Counted from the stretch's first letter, positions 23,567-32,086 are shown. The stretch is DNA of 44,598 nucleotides from an uncultured Dorea sp. (GCA_910587575.1 CAJULU010000023.1:1-44598), one strand, 5' to 3'. Notes: generated from the letters alone by a model not told the origin. Numbers and translations are program-made.

Positions 23567-24631
23567 TCAATAAATACTTTTTAGCAATTCCCTTATTTCA
23601 CCTATATTCAAAAAGGCAAGATGTGACAGCTTATTTCTTGCATCTCTATTCTTCTTAAGAGATTCATAGTCTTTTTGAGATAAGGAAAGCTGCCCATTAT
23701 CTGCCATATATTTCAGGGTTCCCAACTCTACATCTCTTGGTTCTTGATATATCTCTCCTGATGATGAGCGAATAGGCAATTGCTTTACTATTGCCGTCGA
23801 ATGGCGTTGCACAAAATCCTCCCTATATTCTTCCAAGAGAGGATAAATCGTCTTAATCTGAGCCAGCCAGATAAGGTGGTTCACATCGTTTCTGGTCTTA
23901 TTGAAGGAAAAAGCTTCACCATTGCTTCTGATTTCCGAATCTAATACTGTCTGAATAACATCGTATGGCTCTCCCAAAAACTCCTTATATGATTGCAGAC
24001 AAGCCGCACATAATTCAATATCATTTCCAACCACATTGACCGCCAATTCTGTCAAATATTTCTTTATAAGCGATGGCTCCCGTACAGAAGATGCCGCCAA
24101 AGTACAGAAGACATTTCTGTCATACTCGTTTATAAATTCATCGAAGGAGAAAAACTTCACACCTTTTTTAGCTTGATATACAGTATTTCCAAGCCATTCT
24201 ATGATAAATACTGCTACCTCCTTGTTTTTCCCCCTCTCTTTTATGTATGCAGAAACAAAACTTGTCCAGGCCTCTAACTGCTCCGCTGAAGTAACCTTAA
24301 CCCATAAATATCTTTCATGTAAAACAACGTCATCACTGTTCGCAAAAAACTGAGCATAGGTTTTGCTTGGTCTGTATTCTGCTCTTTTTTCCTGTTTACA
24401 GAACTCCTTTAATAAATATTTCCCTGGTTCTGAGACATCCTGAATACTTTCAAACCTTTTAGAAGAATTCTGCTGTTTTACCGACTCTTTAATAAAATTT
24501 ACCATATACGAATACCAGGGGAGATCTCCACAGCAATGAAGTATAATACTTTTCTCGCTTAGAAGATTTTCTATCATTTCTGTTGTAAACGCTGCTGCAT
24601 TCGGGACTCTCTCCCACCATATCTGTTCCAT
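23567..24631 (-). CDS. HEPN-like partner protein of the giant ATPase
   Basis: 354 residues, not recognised as a named family. It starts one base after the ATPase stop, so the two are translationally coupled. The N-terminal third is alpha/beta (SEKSIILHCCGDLPWYSYMV; later AVFIIEWLGN), reminiscent of a degenerate P-loop fold without a Walker A. The C-terminal two thirds are helical. Two RX4H motifs are visible: RNDVNH (R247-H252) and RNKLSH (R332-H337). The second sits in ARNKLSHLAFLNIGEIRELL, very like the R-N-x-x-x-H core of HEPN ribonucleases and nucleotidyltransferase-associated toxins. I infer an RNase effector, kept in check or triggered by the ATPase. The motif is seen; the role is inference. 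Confidence 0.55.
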   Translation of the reverse strand: MEQIWWERVPNAAAFTTEMIENLLSEKSIILHCCGDLPWYSYMVNFIKESVKQQNSSKRFESIQDVSEPGKYLLKEFCKQEKRAEYRPSKTYAQFFANSDDVVLHERYLWVKVTSAEQLEAWTSFVSAYIKERGKNKEVAVFIIEWLGNTVYQAKKGVKFFSFDEFINEYDRNVFCTLAASSVREPSLIKKYLTELAVNVVGNDIELCAACLQSYKEFLGEPYDVIQTVLDSEIRSNGEAFSFNKTRNDVNHLIWLAQIKTIYPLLEEYREDFVQRHSTAIVKQLPIRSSSGEIYQEPRDVELGTLKYMADNGQLSLSQKDYESLKKNRDARNKLSHLAFLNIGEIRELLKSIY

Positions 24632-24632
24632 C

Positions 24633-27600
24633 TTATTCCCCCATGTATTTTTCTAGTTCATCATCAACTTCCGCTCTGGTTCCCATCATCTGGAAAAACT
24701 GAAATCTTGTAAAGAGATAATGCGCTGCCTCTGTATTTCTCAGCACATTCAGTTCCTTAAGCTCCTCCATAAAGGTCTCAAGCTTCGTGGTATCAAGATT
24801 TGCAATCTTTCCGATCTCCAGATCCGTACCCGCTCTCTTGATATCCAATGCTGAATATCCCTCATTATAGCCATTATTGTGATATAGGAATGCCATCAGC
24901 AGCGCAATCAGATAATAATAATTATCTTCATCCAGCTTCAGTGTGATAATGAATTTCTCACGAATCTGCTGTGTAAATTCCAAATCTGCCAATACTTTTT
25001 TAATATGCTCTTCACTCACCTCATAGATTGGGGTATCGACCTCGTCATAATTCGCATAATCTTTATTACGCATTGCAGCTATCAGCTTTGCACAGTACAT
25101 TTGTATCAATCCCGGAAAATAGTTTGTGGTTGCCAAAATCAGTGTTATCAAGGATTCTTTCTCTTTCGGGAATCTCAATCCCAGATAATGCAACGGCACT
25201 TCCATCAACTCGCGCGCTTCCGATGTATTAAATGGCTTCACGGTCATCGCCTCAAGATGTGTGAGCACACTGTTGTTGCCTAAGGCTTCTCTCTTAAATC
25301 GCACAATATTTCTAAGTCCTGCAATAACAAATTTGAATCTTCCGGAGCCAATACTTTGAATATCCTTCAATGCATCAAATGGCTGGTAGTTTATACCCGC
25401 ACAGCTGTCAATGAACATATCCGCCTCATCAAGAAGTAATAACAGATAAGGAATCCTCTTAACATCCGACTGCAGGCGGCGCCGGACAGCTCTGGCCAAT
25501 TCATCCCAGTCTTCGGTATCAATATCATCATCCAGTACAGAACAATCATACAATTCATGCCCAATCTTCTTGGCTGCCTTCCTATAATCCAGTCCTTTTA
25601 CATCTACAATAACTGCTCTGTTTCCATTCTCATCCCTATCTATATCTTCCTTTGCTCTCTTAAGCAGCGCCGACTTACCCAGCTGACGTCCTCCATATAC
25701 GATATTTACGCCGGTTGGAGACTTAATTCTTTCAAGTTCGTGTTTTCTTCCTATAAAGATTTCCGGCGGCATAACATTTGCCGATTCCCAAACATAAGGC
25801 TGATAATAGCCGAATGGTGTGACAAGTGAAATAAACATCCTGTTAATCTTGGTTTCATCGTAATTTCTAACCAAAAACATCAAAATTGTTCTGTCGAGTA
25901 CAGCAAACAACTTATCCCCTAATGCGTTTTTACTCTTTCTGGCCAGTCTGCGCCGTTCGCTCTTAGACAACGCATAATCAAATAAAATCAATGTATGCCT
26001 GGCATTTCCGATTAATTTCATCACATCAATTAAACCGTCTGCATCATAGGCGCCATTTATACATACAATACGGAATCCCTCTTGCGCCGCCCCTGACCCA
26101 AAAGCAGCAATGGGATGCGTATAATTATCTCTTTGACCGCCTTTCGCCTGCGCAGTCTGTACAAAATAATGTTCAAACTTTCCAATCGTTTTCTGCTGAG
26201 TAATTGATTTCACCTTAAATCCCAGTGAGGAAAGCAGGATCTGAAGGCGGTCTTTTTTCAGCAGACTTCCACCCGGAAGCCAATTATCGGCCAGTCTCTT
26301 CGCCCCTCTTTCTTCCTTGTTCCTTGTTCTTTTGCTAACCAAGGTTGCAAATGAAGCTTTATGAGTTGCCACGGGCTGATAATAATCATCATAATTATCC
26401 AGGAAATCTTTCAGAAAATCCTCTTCAATGAGTTCCTCATACTCTTCTTCTGTGGCGTTTGATCTTGCCAGCAAATCTTCTGCCACCGTATAGTTCTGCT
26501 CTCTAATCATTTCCCGGATCCGGTCAACTCTCTTTTCTTTTACCTCAGTTGACAATCCCTGAACAACAGCCCCCTTGAAGACCTCTAACTGTTCAAGCAG
26601 GTCGGCCTCCCGGGCCTTTGCTTCTTCGCGGATTTCTTCAAGATATCCCTCCATCACCTTCTTAAAGAAGCCATAGTTAGATGTTTCAACCGCCCACTCA
26701 TTCCATTCATTGACAATCTGAAGGATCTTCTCTTTTTTATCCTCAGCAGAATTATCAATCTGACCGTAGGTTTGTGCCAGTTCTAAATTACCCACAAAGT
26801 CATCCTTTCTAAGTTGTGCGGTCTCATGCGCATACTCTTCACCCGATGAAATATTCTCTGAAATCTCTATAAGTTCTTCCGAACTGTCTTTTTTCATCAA
26901 GTAATCGACAATCAGTCTGGCTGCACCATAATCATCACCCTTATCATCCAAAATATCTGTAAGGCGGTCTTTAAATGTAGGATCATGCTTCTGTACCTTC
27001 CTGACATGTGTAAGAATTCTTTCCGCAGGCTGTAATGAATGTATAGAAGCGGAATGCATTTCAAAGTCCGGTATATAATCTGTATCCAGCATCACATCGT
27101 CTGTAAGGAGGAATGGTACATAAAAATATTTTCTTGTTTCTTCCTCGAAGCTTCCAGTCAGACATGTATAAATTTCATTCAGCGTATAAAGCAGAACATG
27201 CAATCCTGCAGTCTCTTCCTTAATAACAGATGTTTCGCACGCTTTGCGCATATCCTTCATACATTTTTCTAAATTTTCAATGAGCGTCTTGCGAATCTTC
27301 TTGTAAGCAATATCCCCTTCATCCTCAACATGATTACTATTACGATTTACTAACTCACACCATCTTACAAGAAGCTGCACTGCTTTCGTGGTAATACTGA
27401 TAATATTGTTTCGCAGATGGCTCATAAGATCTGCATGACGGCGATACACCATATGTTCTCCGGCTTTTTCCCAGAAAAATATAATGTAATCCCAAAGCTT
27501 ATCTGCATCGATGGTATCTGCTTCAATCGTACTGTCTTCTTTATAGAAATTCTCCTGCAGGAAGTCCATCGTTAATGGCAGCATCTCGTAATCTCCGTCC

Positions 27601-29936
27601 ACGACCGCCTTCAGATACTGTCCCATGTCGGTATCGGCAGAAAACATAAGTTTCTTCGTTTCAATAAATCGCTTTTGGCTTGCGTTCTCCTTCTTCTGTC
27701 CAACTACATAATTATCATAGAACATTTTAGTTTCCTGCTGAAGTCTCTTCATTTCCTGTTCTGACTCGGCATTGCTTTTGGAATGATAATCCGCATACGC
27801 ATCCAGCCCTTTTTGATAATTATCCTTGAATTCCATCAAGGAGTACAGCACCTCGCTAAGAGACGGATAATCACTCAGCAGCTTATACTCTTTTATCCCT
27901 CCATAGTACGATTTGATATTATAATCATAACGGACTTGGTTTGAGAAAAATGTTCGTACTGCAGTAGAAATCATCAATGCATCTGTATACACATCCCGCC
28001 GGTCAATCAATGAAAATACGTTATCCGTAGAGTAACTACAGTGTTCCATCGGATCATTTACCGCATATGCCAACTGACGATATTCCATACTCTGCCCGGC
28101 TTCCTGCAAATCCATCGCTTTGGCATAAGCAGTCGCCGCATATAGTTTACCCAGATTGATCAAGCCGATAATTCCCCCAAAATCATCTTCCCTGCTTTTC
28201 TTAGAAGCTGGCTTTTCAGACAAACTCTCCATTATTTCCGATCCATTGACTTCCTCTGATACTCCGGCTTCCTGTGTACTTTCCTGATTCCTGTCTTCCT
28301 CAACGCTTTCAAGCCCATCTGTTTTCCTACACTCCGGATATGTATAATAATCATCGTCCGCCAGGCTATACAGATACGCATTCCCGAATGCTATGGCCTC
28401 TCCCATCTCATCTAAGAGAATATCTGCCAGGCACTTAGCCTTCTCCAGATTTAAAGCTGCGAATGTTATACGATGAACTGGCTGCTTGTCCCTGAATAAC
28501 TCTTCCAGACCTTTTCGAAGAAAATCGCACTCTTTCGTATTATCCCAGAACACGGCAATATTTAAATCAGATCCTACTCTTCCATCTGACGTAAAACTCT
28601 TGGATATCGCCGCCTCTGTATATACCTGCCTCGTTACTTCCGCCGCTGATATGCCTTTATGAAAAAAACGCTGAAGTGTATCGCAGTACAGTTTTTCACT
28701 TACTATCCTGCTGGCTGCACTGGTATTTTTATCATCTATTGTTTCTCCCCAGTCTTCAATCTTTAACGAATGTATACCTATCAGTTTGGCCGCATTCTTA
28801 AAAGTGAGCGCCTTCATTAAACGAGGAGATGCACAATAAAAGCTGCCGCCTGGCATAAGTGTATACTTGCGCAAATAGCCCTTTTTTTGCAAATAATCCA
28901 ATGACCCCTCAGATATGTTCCGGGGCATATGTGACATCAGAGTAAAGTATCTCACATTCACATTATTTTTTTCTGTAAGTACCTTTAAAATGAATTTTAT
29001 AGCTTTTTCATTTCCTTTACGAACATCGTTCTGGAAAATACTTGCAGAAATTTTCTTGTCTTCATTTGTGCTCTTGCTAACAGACAACACTCCCACTTTA
29101 TCTTTCGCAGTAATAAGCAATTCTGATGCAAGAATCTTTTTCACAAATTCTGAATTTTCTTCTGTTATCTTTGCAGACTCCCTGCCCTCATCTGCCTTTT
29201 CAACTTTTTCAAAAGCCGTTTCCTCTGTATGGTTTTCTGTTCCAAGATCCAATGTTACATCATCCTGCATATCGTTAAGATCTTCGTCATCGCCTGAGCT
29301 CCCTTCGCTTTCAGCCATTAGCTTTTCTTGATTCTCTTTCAGAATAAAATATTTTTCCGCAGCCAGTCCATATTGCACCCGCCGCGAATAAAATTCTGCC
29401 GCCTGATCCAGCAGTTCCATCCCTTCGTCAGAATCCACATCCTCACACGCAAGCAATTTCAGGAAGAGTCTGGGGCCTTGCGCCTCTGACTCCAATCTCT
29501 CCATCTCATACATCTCTTCACTGCATAGCTGTTCCAGAAATGCGGCCGCCTGATTCTGATAAGGCTGTAATGCGGCCGCATAATTGCCAGCCAGGGTTCG
29601 TACTGAAATAAAGTTCTCCAATACTTCCTTAATCGCATCTAATTGCTTTTTATACCGTCTGGAAGCACTATTCTTGACGGCCTCTATATATGTAACAACC
29701 GGGCATCCCTCTTTTGGCATTTCATCTGCCGGGAGCTCAGAAAGAGCCCAATTGTATATTTCGTTATATTTACGACGAAGCGTATCTATAGAAACATCTA
29801 ATTTTTCTACATCTGCTGCATCGGGCACTTGGTCTTTTGATAGGAAAGAAAGGATTTCATTCAAAAGCGCTTTGTTATACTTAATTAAGTTTAGAAAAAA
29901 TGGGGGATTTTTCTCTGTATCACTATTGACATTCAT
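24633..29936 (-). CDS. Giant STAND/Orc1-Cdc6-like ATPase, putative defence sensor
   Basis: 1767 residues. The first ~1390 residues are mostly helical, with two acidic low-complexity linkers (about 208-262 and 541-586), a winged-helix-like segment (about 315-365), and an alpha/beta stretch just before the ATPase (LIDVMKLIGNARHTLILFDY). The C-terminal ATPase has Walker A GGRQLGKS (G1415-S1422), Walker B LLLLLDEAD (D1503, E1504) and a sensor region FKFVIAGLRNIVRFKREALG. A winged-helix tail follows, as in Orc1/Cdc6 and STAND NTPases. Such size and layout recall antiphage sensors (Avs-type) and BREX ATPases, but I cannot assign it to a named system. GGAGG is 7 nt before ATG 29936. The start region lies in the loop of a 41-bp inverted repeat. 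Confidence 0.65.
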   Translation of the reverse strand: MNVNSDTEKNPPFFLNLIKYNKALLNEILSFLSKDQVPDAADVEKLDVSIDTLRRKYNEIYNWALSELPADEMPKEGCPVVTYIEAVKNSASRRYKKQLDAIKEVLENFISVRTLAGNYAAALQPYQNQAAAFLEQLCSEEMYEMERLESEAQGPRLFLKLLACEDVDSDEGMELLDQAAEFYSRRVQYGLAAEKYFILKENQEKLMAESEGSSGDDEDLNDMQDDVTLDLGTENHTEETAFEKVEKADEGRESAKITEENSEFVKKILASELLITAKDKVGVLSVSKSTNEDKKISASIFQNDVRKGNEKAIKFILKVLTEKNNVNVRYFTLMSHMPRNISEGSLDYLQKKGYLRKYTLMPGGSFYCASPRLMKALTFKNAAKLIGIHSLKIEDWGETIDDKNTSAASRIVSEKLYCDTLQRFFHKGISAAEVTRQVYTEAAISKSFTSDGRVGSDLNIAVFWDNTKECDFLRKGLEELFRDKQPVHRITFAALNLEKAKCLADILLDEMGEAIAFGNAYLYSLADDDYYTYPECRKTDGLESVEEDRNQESTQEAGVSEEVNGSEIMESLSEKPASKKSREDDFGGIIGLINLGKLYAATAYAKAMDLQEAGQSMEYRQLAYAVNDPMEHCSYSTDNVFSLIDRRDVYTDALMISTAVRTFFSNQVRYDYNIKSYYGGIKEYKLLSDYPSLSEVLYSLMEFKDNYQKGLDAYADYHSKSNAESEQEMKRLQQETKMFYDNYVVGQKKENASQKRFIETKKLMFSADTDMGQYLKAVVDGDYEMLPLTMDFLQENFYKEDSTIEADTIDADKLWDYIIFFWEKAGEHMVYRRHADLMSHLRNNIISITTKAVQLLVRWCELVNRNSNHVEDEGDIAYKKIRKTLIENLEKCMKDMRKACETSVIKEETAGLHVLLYTLNEIYTCLTGSFEEETRKYFYVPFLLTDDVMLDTDYIPDFEMHSASIHSLQPAERILTHVRKVQKHDPTFKDRLTDILDDKGDDYGAARLIVDYLMKKDSSEELIEISENISSGEEYAHETAQLRKDDFVGNLELAQTYGQIDNSAEDKKEKILQIVNEWNEWAVETSNYGFFKKVMEGYLEEIREEAKAREADLLEQLEVFKGAVVQGLSTEVKEKRVDRIREMIREQNYTVAEDLLARSNATEEEYEELIEEDFLKDFLDNYDDYYQPVATHKASFATLVSKRTRNKEERGAKRLADNWLPGGSLLKKDRLQILLSSLGFKVKSITQQKTIGKFEHYFVQTAQAKGGQRDNYTHPIAAFGSGAAQEGFRIVCINGAYDADGLIDVMKLIGNARHTLILFDYALSKSERRRLARKSKNALGDKLFAVLDRTILMFLVRNYDETKINRMFISLVTPFGYYQPYVWESANVMPPEIFIGRKHELERIKSPTGVNIVYGGRQLGKSALLKRAKEDIDRDENGNRAVIVDVKGLDYRKAAKKIGHELYDCSVLDDDIDTEDWDELARAVRRRLQSDVKRIPYLLLLLDEADMFIDSCAGINYQPFDALKDIQSIGSGRFKFVIAGLRNIVRFKREALGNNSVLTHLEAMTVKPFNTSEARELMEVPLHYLGLRFPKEKESLITLILATTNYFPGLIQMYCAKLIAAMRNKDYANYDEVDTPIYEVSEEHIKKVLADLEFTQQIREKFIITLKLDEDNYYYLIALLMAFLYHNNGYNEGYSALDIKRAGTDLEIGKIANLDTTKLETFMEELKELNVLRNTEAAHYLFTRFQFFQMMGTRAEVDDELEKYMGE

Positions 29937-30000
29937 CTGTGCGCCTCCTCTGTAACAATGAAAAATCCCCCATTTTTTCTAAACTTAATTAAGTATAACA
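29873..30000. repeat. Perfect 41-bp inverted repeat around the ATPase start codon
   Basis: Arm 1 (29873-29913, coding for about residues 8-22 of the ATPase) is the exact reverse complement of arm 2 (29960-30000, untranslated). The 46-bp spacer contains the GGAGG (29944-29948) and the ATG (29934-29936). Each arm begins with TGTTATACT, an extended -10. Arm 2 can drive the ATPase on the minus strand, and arm 1 can drive an opposing plus-strand RNA. The transcript from arm 2 would fold into a ~40-bp hairpin with the ribosome binding site in the loop. Confidence 0.95.
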
Positions 30001-30015
30001 CAATCCATGCCATTT

Positions 30016-30049
30016 AAAAACCCACAAACAAATCTGTCTGTGGGTTTTT
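30016..30049. terminator. Bidirectional terminator upstream of the ATPase gene
   Basis: A perfect 11-bp stem AAAAACCCACA/TGTGGGTTTTT with a 12-nt loop; the stem itself supplies A and T tracts on both strands. It insulates the ATPase promoter from minus-strand transcripts of the DUF4160/DUF2442 genes. On the plus strand it would end any RNA started in arm 1 of the inverted repeat. Confidence 0.85.
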
Positions 30050-30266
30050 CCATATATCTATGTTCGCAGATAACCGTTTAGGATTGGTATAAAAATAACT
30101 GATACAGATTGCGCAGGATATTTCTTCAGATGTGCAGATCAAAAAACGTAGGCGTAGTGGGCTGCGTCAAGGCTTTTTGACCTGTGCAGCCGGAGAAACA
30201 CAGGTTACCTGCACTTACCCATAAAATTTTATAGCGCCGCACACCATCCCTCTAAACGCTCTCAGA
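30050..30266. other. Non-coding stretch with paired segments, no gene seen
   Basis: No plausible reading frame. Several complementary segments stand out on the plus strand: CAAAAA (30140s) with TTTTTG (30170s), ACCTGTG with CACAGGT (30180-30205), and the 12-bp palindrome ATAAAATTTTAT near 30221-30232. Local GC is higher than in the flanking genes. It could be a structured RNA, a decayed mobile element end, or a 3' untranslated region. Confidence 0.35.
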
Positions 30267-30542
30267 CTATGCAATATCTTCTTCCACATATGGCAGTGCG
30301 TATAAGGTGTCCGGGTCAATATCAAGGCATGTCGTATTGTCCCAGCATCCACTTATATCCCACGCAAGTGTATCATTCATCACCGTACATCTATCCATAA
30401 AGATTTCGACATTCTTTAAGCAACAAAAAGCCTCTTTCTCAATCATCTGCGACATATCATAGAGTACAATCTTTCCATCTTCAAAATATACATATACGAA
30501 AAAATCCGGCATCGGCACAACCTGTACCACCTTTGGAAACAT
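30267..30542 (-). CDS. DUF2442 domain protein
   Basis: 91 residues. DUF2442 signatures: VVQVVPMPDFFVYVYFEDGK, IVLYDMSQMIEKEAFCCLKN, TVMNDTLAWDISGCWDNTTC and LDIDPDTLY. GGAGGTGAG precedes ATG 30542. It follows the DUF4160 gene by 13 bp. The two domains co-occur very often as adjacent genes in bacterial accessory regions, and such pairs have been proposed as toxin-antitoxin-like modules. No biochemical function is known to me. It is complete. Confidence 0.88.
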   Translation of the reverse strand: MFPKVVQVVPMPDFFVYVYFEDGKIVLYDMSQMIEKEAFCCLKNVEIFMDRCTVMNDTLAWDISGCWDNTTCLDIDPDTLYALPYVEEDIA

Positions 30543-30555
30543 ACTCTCACCTCCG

Positions 30556-30816
30556 TTACACTAATGGATTAATCCTGTTCAATGGTTTTCCATCCTTTGA
30601 TAATTCCCAATTCTGCATCAATTCATCCTGGTGGAGAACACACCATGCTAAAATCAATTTTAGCTGCCTTGACGGTAAAGCTCCTTTTATTACTCTTGCC
30701 TCATCAATTCTAATAATTGCTTTATTCCCATTATATTCAGCATGAAAATGCGGTGGATTATGATCGTCATAATACATGGTTACTCGTATTCCGTAAAACA
30801 GCGAAATTTCCGGCAT
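30556..30816 (-). CDS. DUF4160 domain protein
   Basis: 86 residues from the Met at 30816; GGAGG lies 8 nt upstream, whereas the Met five codons earlier overlaps that site. Signatures: MPEISLFYGIRVTMYYDDHN, the PPHFHAEYNG motif, IIRIDEARVIKG, LPSRQLKLILAWCVLHQDEL. An extended -10 (TGATATAAT) lies upstream near 30950. It is the first gene of a two-gene unit with DUF2442. The invariant H-x-H in PPHFHAEY suggests metal binding, but no activity is established. Confidence 0.88.
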   Translation of the reverse strand: MPEISLFYGIRVTMYYDDHNPPHFHAEYNGNKAIIRIDEARVIKGALPSRQLKLILAWCVLHQDELMQNWELSKDGKPLNRINPLV

Positions 30817-31029
30817 TTGTGATCCCTCCATTCTATCCCTATCTAAAAAAATGAGAGAGCATTACTGCTCCCTACGAGTTTAAAATCTTCCACTATCTGG
30901 CAGGAACTCTCCAAAGATAATTTCCTATCTATTTTTATTATATGCAATTATATCACAAAAATCAACAAAAATATTACAAAATCCTTGATAAAAAATTTTT
31001 TATACCGTCCAGCCAAGTAATCCCTTATT

Positions 31030-31314
31030 CTAATTTAACGTCACAGATATTATTTTCCCAAGTGATTCCGCTATTTTGGCCAGGAAATACAAACTGGGAT
31101 TATAATTTCCGCTCTCCAACCTTGAAATATTACTTTTCTGTGTGCCTACTCTTTTTGCAAGTTCCGCCTGTGTTATGTTTTGTTCTTTTCTTGCTCTTAT
31201 GATTTGTTCAATTGCTTCATATCTGGGCTTTAATTTTTCATATTCTATTCTAAATTCTTCATCCTTGAGCATATCGATTTTCATTTCTTCAAAAGATACC
31301 CCTGCTTTACTCAA
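31030..31314 (-). CDS. HigA-type XRE antitoxin
   Basis: 94 residues starting at TTG 31314; AAAGGAGG is 8 nt upstream, and the TTG overlaps the stop of the toxin remnant (TTGA). The N-terminal segment (VSFEEMKIDMLKDEEFRIEY) binds the toxin in this family. The C-terminal helix-turn-helix is IIRARKEQNITQAELAKRVG then TQKSNISRLESGNYNPSLYF. In intact loci this protein neutralises a HigB/RelE-like mRNase and represses the operon. Here the antitoxin is intact but the upstream toxin is broken, so it may persist as a lone regulator. Confidence 0.88.
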   Translation of the reverse strand: MSKAGVSFEEMKIDMLKDEEFRIEYEKLKPRYEAIEQIIRARKEQNITQAELAKRVGTQKSNISRLESGNYNPSLYFLAKIAESLGKIISVTLN

Positions 31315-31538
31315 GATTCAGACCTCCTTTTATAATCTTCCATATATTTTCTTGCTTTCTTTTTTTCGTTTTCAAGTGTTGGTCTTTTTAATAAATCCAT
31401 GCAGCAACACAAACTTATTGTTATAATTATGTAAAGAAAATATTCTCGCTATATCGCTTGAAAACTTTATCCACAATTCATACAGGCCTTTATTATCTTT
31501 TCCTTTAATCTAATTCAATTAAGCTCTTTGTTAGTTAC
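31311..31538 (-). pseudogene. Decayed HigB/RelE-like toxin
   Basis: No intact frame, but toxin sequence is readable in pieces: one frame gives KDNKGLYELWIKFSSDIARI and FSLHNYNNKFVLLHGFIKKT, then a stop. Shifting one base continues as LENEKKKARKYMEDYKRR and stops on the antitoxin start. Upstream there is an in-frame TAG before KGKDNKG and the N-terminal ~40 residues are unrecognisable. FVLLHGFIKKT and the KArkYmeDYkrR tail are hallmarks of the phage-derived Gp49/HigB family. At least one frameshift, one nonsense codon and a lost start make it a pseudogene. Confidence 0.82.
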
Positions 31539-31569
31539 CTAATACTTACCCATAAATACTCATACGGTC

Positions 31570-32037
31570 TCATTTCGTCTTATTCAGTTCATTCAAGATA
31601 TGATTTTTTGTCAAAACAATCCTGACTCCCCTTTTATTTAATCTGATTACCTTTCTCACGATACCGTTAATCTCTGCCGCCAGCTTATCATTTATAGTCA
31701 CTGGAACTGTATTGTTTTCAATCATATACTGACAATCAATATGCTCTTTACTCACCGGGCAAACATTCTGAATCAAAAAAGCTCTATATTGACCGTTTAC
31801 ATATCCAAATCGCAGACCATCATATTCTTTATATCTCTTTTTCTTCTTTTCATATATTCTCTTGTATTTTTCTGTTTTAGATGATATGGGAACCATCCAA
31901 AAATATCCATTCATTTCGAAACAATAGAAACATGTTCTTCCATGTACTCCCTCTTCATCACTATCCTTATTTCCCATTAACCCACAATTTGGAAAACGCT
32001 TATAATACTCATCTTTAATAAAATAAAAATTGCCTAT
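31570..32037 (-). CDS. CptN/ToxN-like type III toxin, start codon apparently ATA
   Basis: About 155 residues if read from ATA 32037-32035, where AGGAAGCAGG lies just upstream. The open frame continues to 32202 only because it runs through the antitoxin repeat and terminator. The body (NFYFIKDEYYKRFPNCGLMG, YCFEMNGYFWMVPISSKTEK, FGYVNGQYRAFLIQNVCPVS, NNTVPVTINDKLAAEI) matches the toxin of CptIN-like type III loci as I remember it. These are endoribonucleases inhibited by a repeat RNA. The upstream repeat plus terminator layout agrees. No ATG, GTG or TTG is usable in frame between the ribosome binding site and the conserved FYFIKDEYY, so an ATG to ATA change may have silenced it. Confidence 0.65.
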   Translation of the reverse strand: MGNFYFIKDEYYKRFPNCGLMGNKDSDEEGVHGRTCFYCFEMNGYFWMVPISSKTEKYKRIYEKKKKRYKEYDGLRFGYVNGQYRAFLIQNVCPVSKEHIDCQYMIENNTVPVTINDKLAAEINGIVRKVIRLNKRGVRIVLTKNHILNELNKTK

Positions 32038-32062
32038 ATCAACCTGCTTCCTATGTACAAAA

Positions 32063-32086
32063 GTGCCCCACCAAACAGTGGGGCAC
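32063..32086 (-). terminator. Intergenic terminator between antitoxin RNA and toxin
   Basis: Minus strand: GTGCCCCAC, loop TGTTTG, GTGGGGCAC, then TTTT. A perfect 9-bp GC-rich stem sits 26 nt before the toxin start. In type III loci such a partial terminator keeps antitoxin RNA in excess over toxin mRNA. Confidence 0.85.

Noticed and set aside
23567..29936. Assignment of the ATPase pair to BREX, RADAR or Avs
   Set aside because: Size and ATPase layout are similar, but no methyltransferase, PglZ, adenosine deaminase or recognisable Avs effector domain is present, so no named system is claimed.
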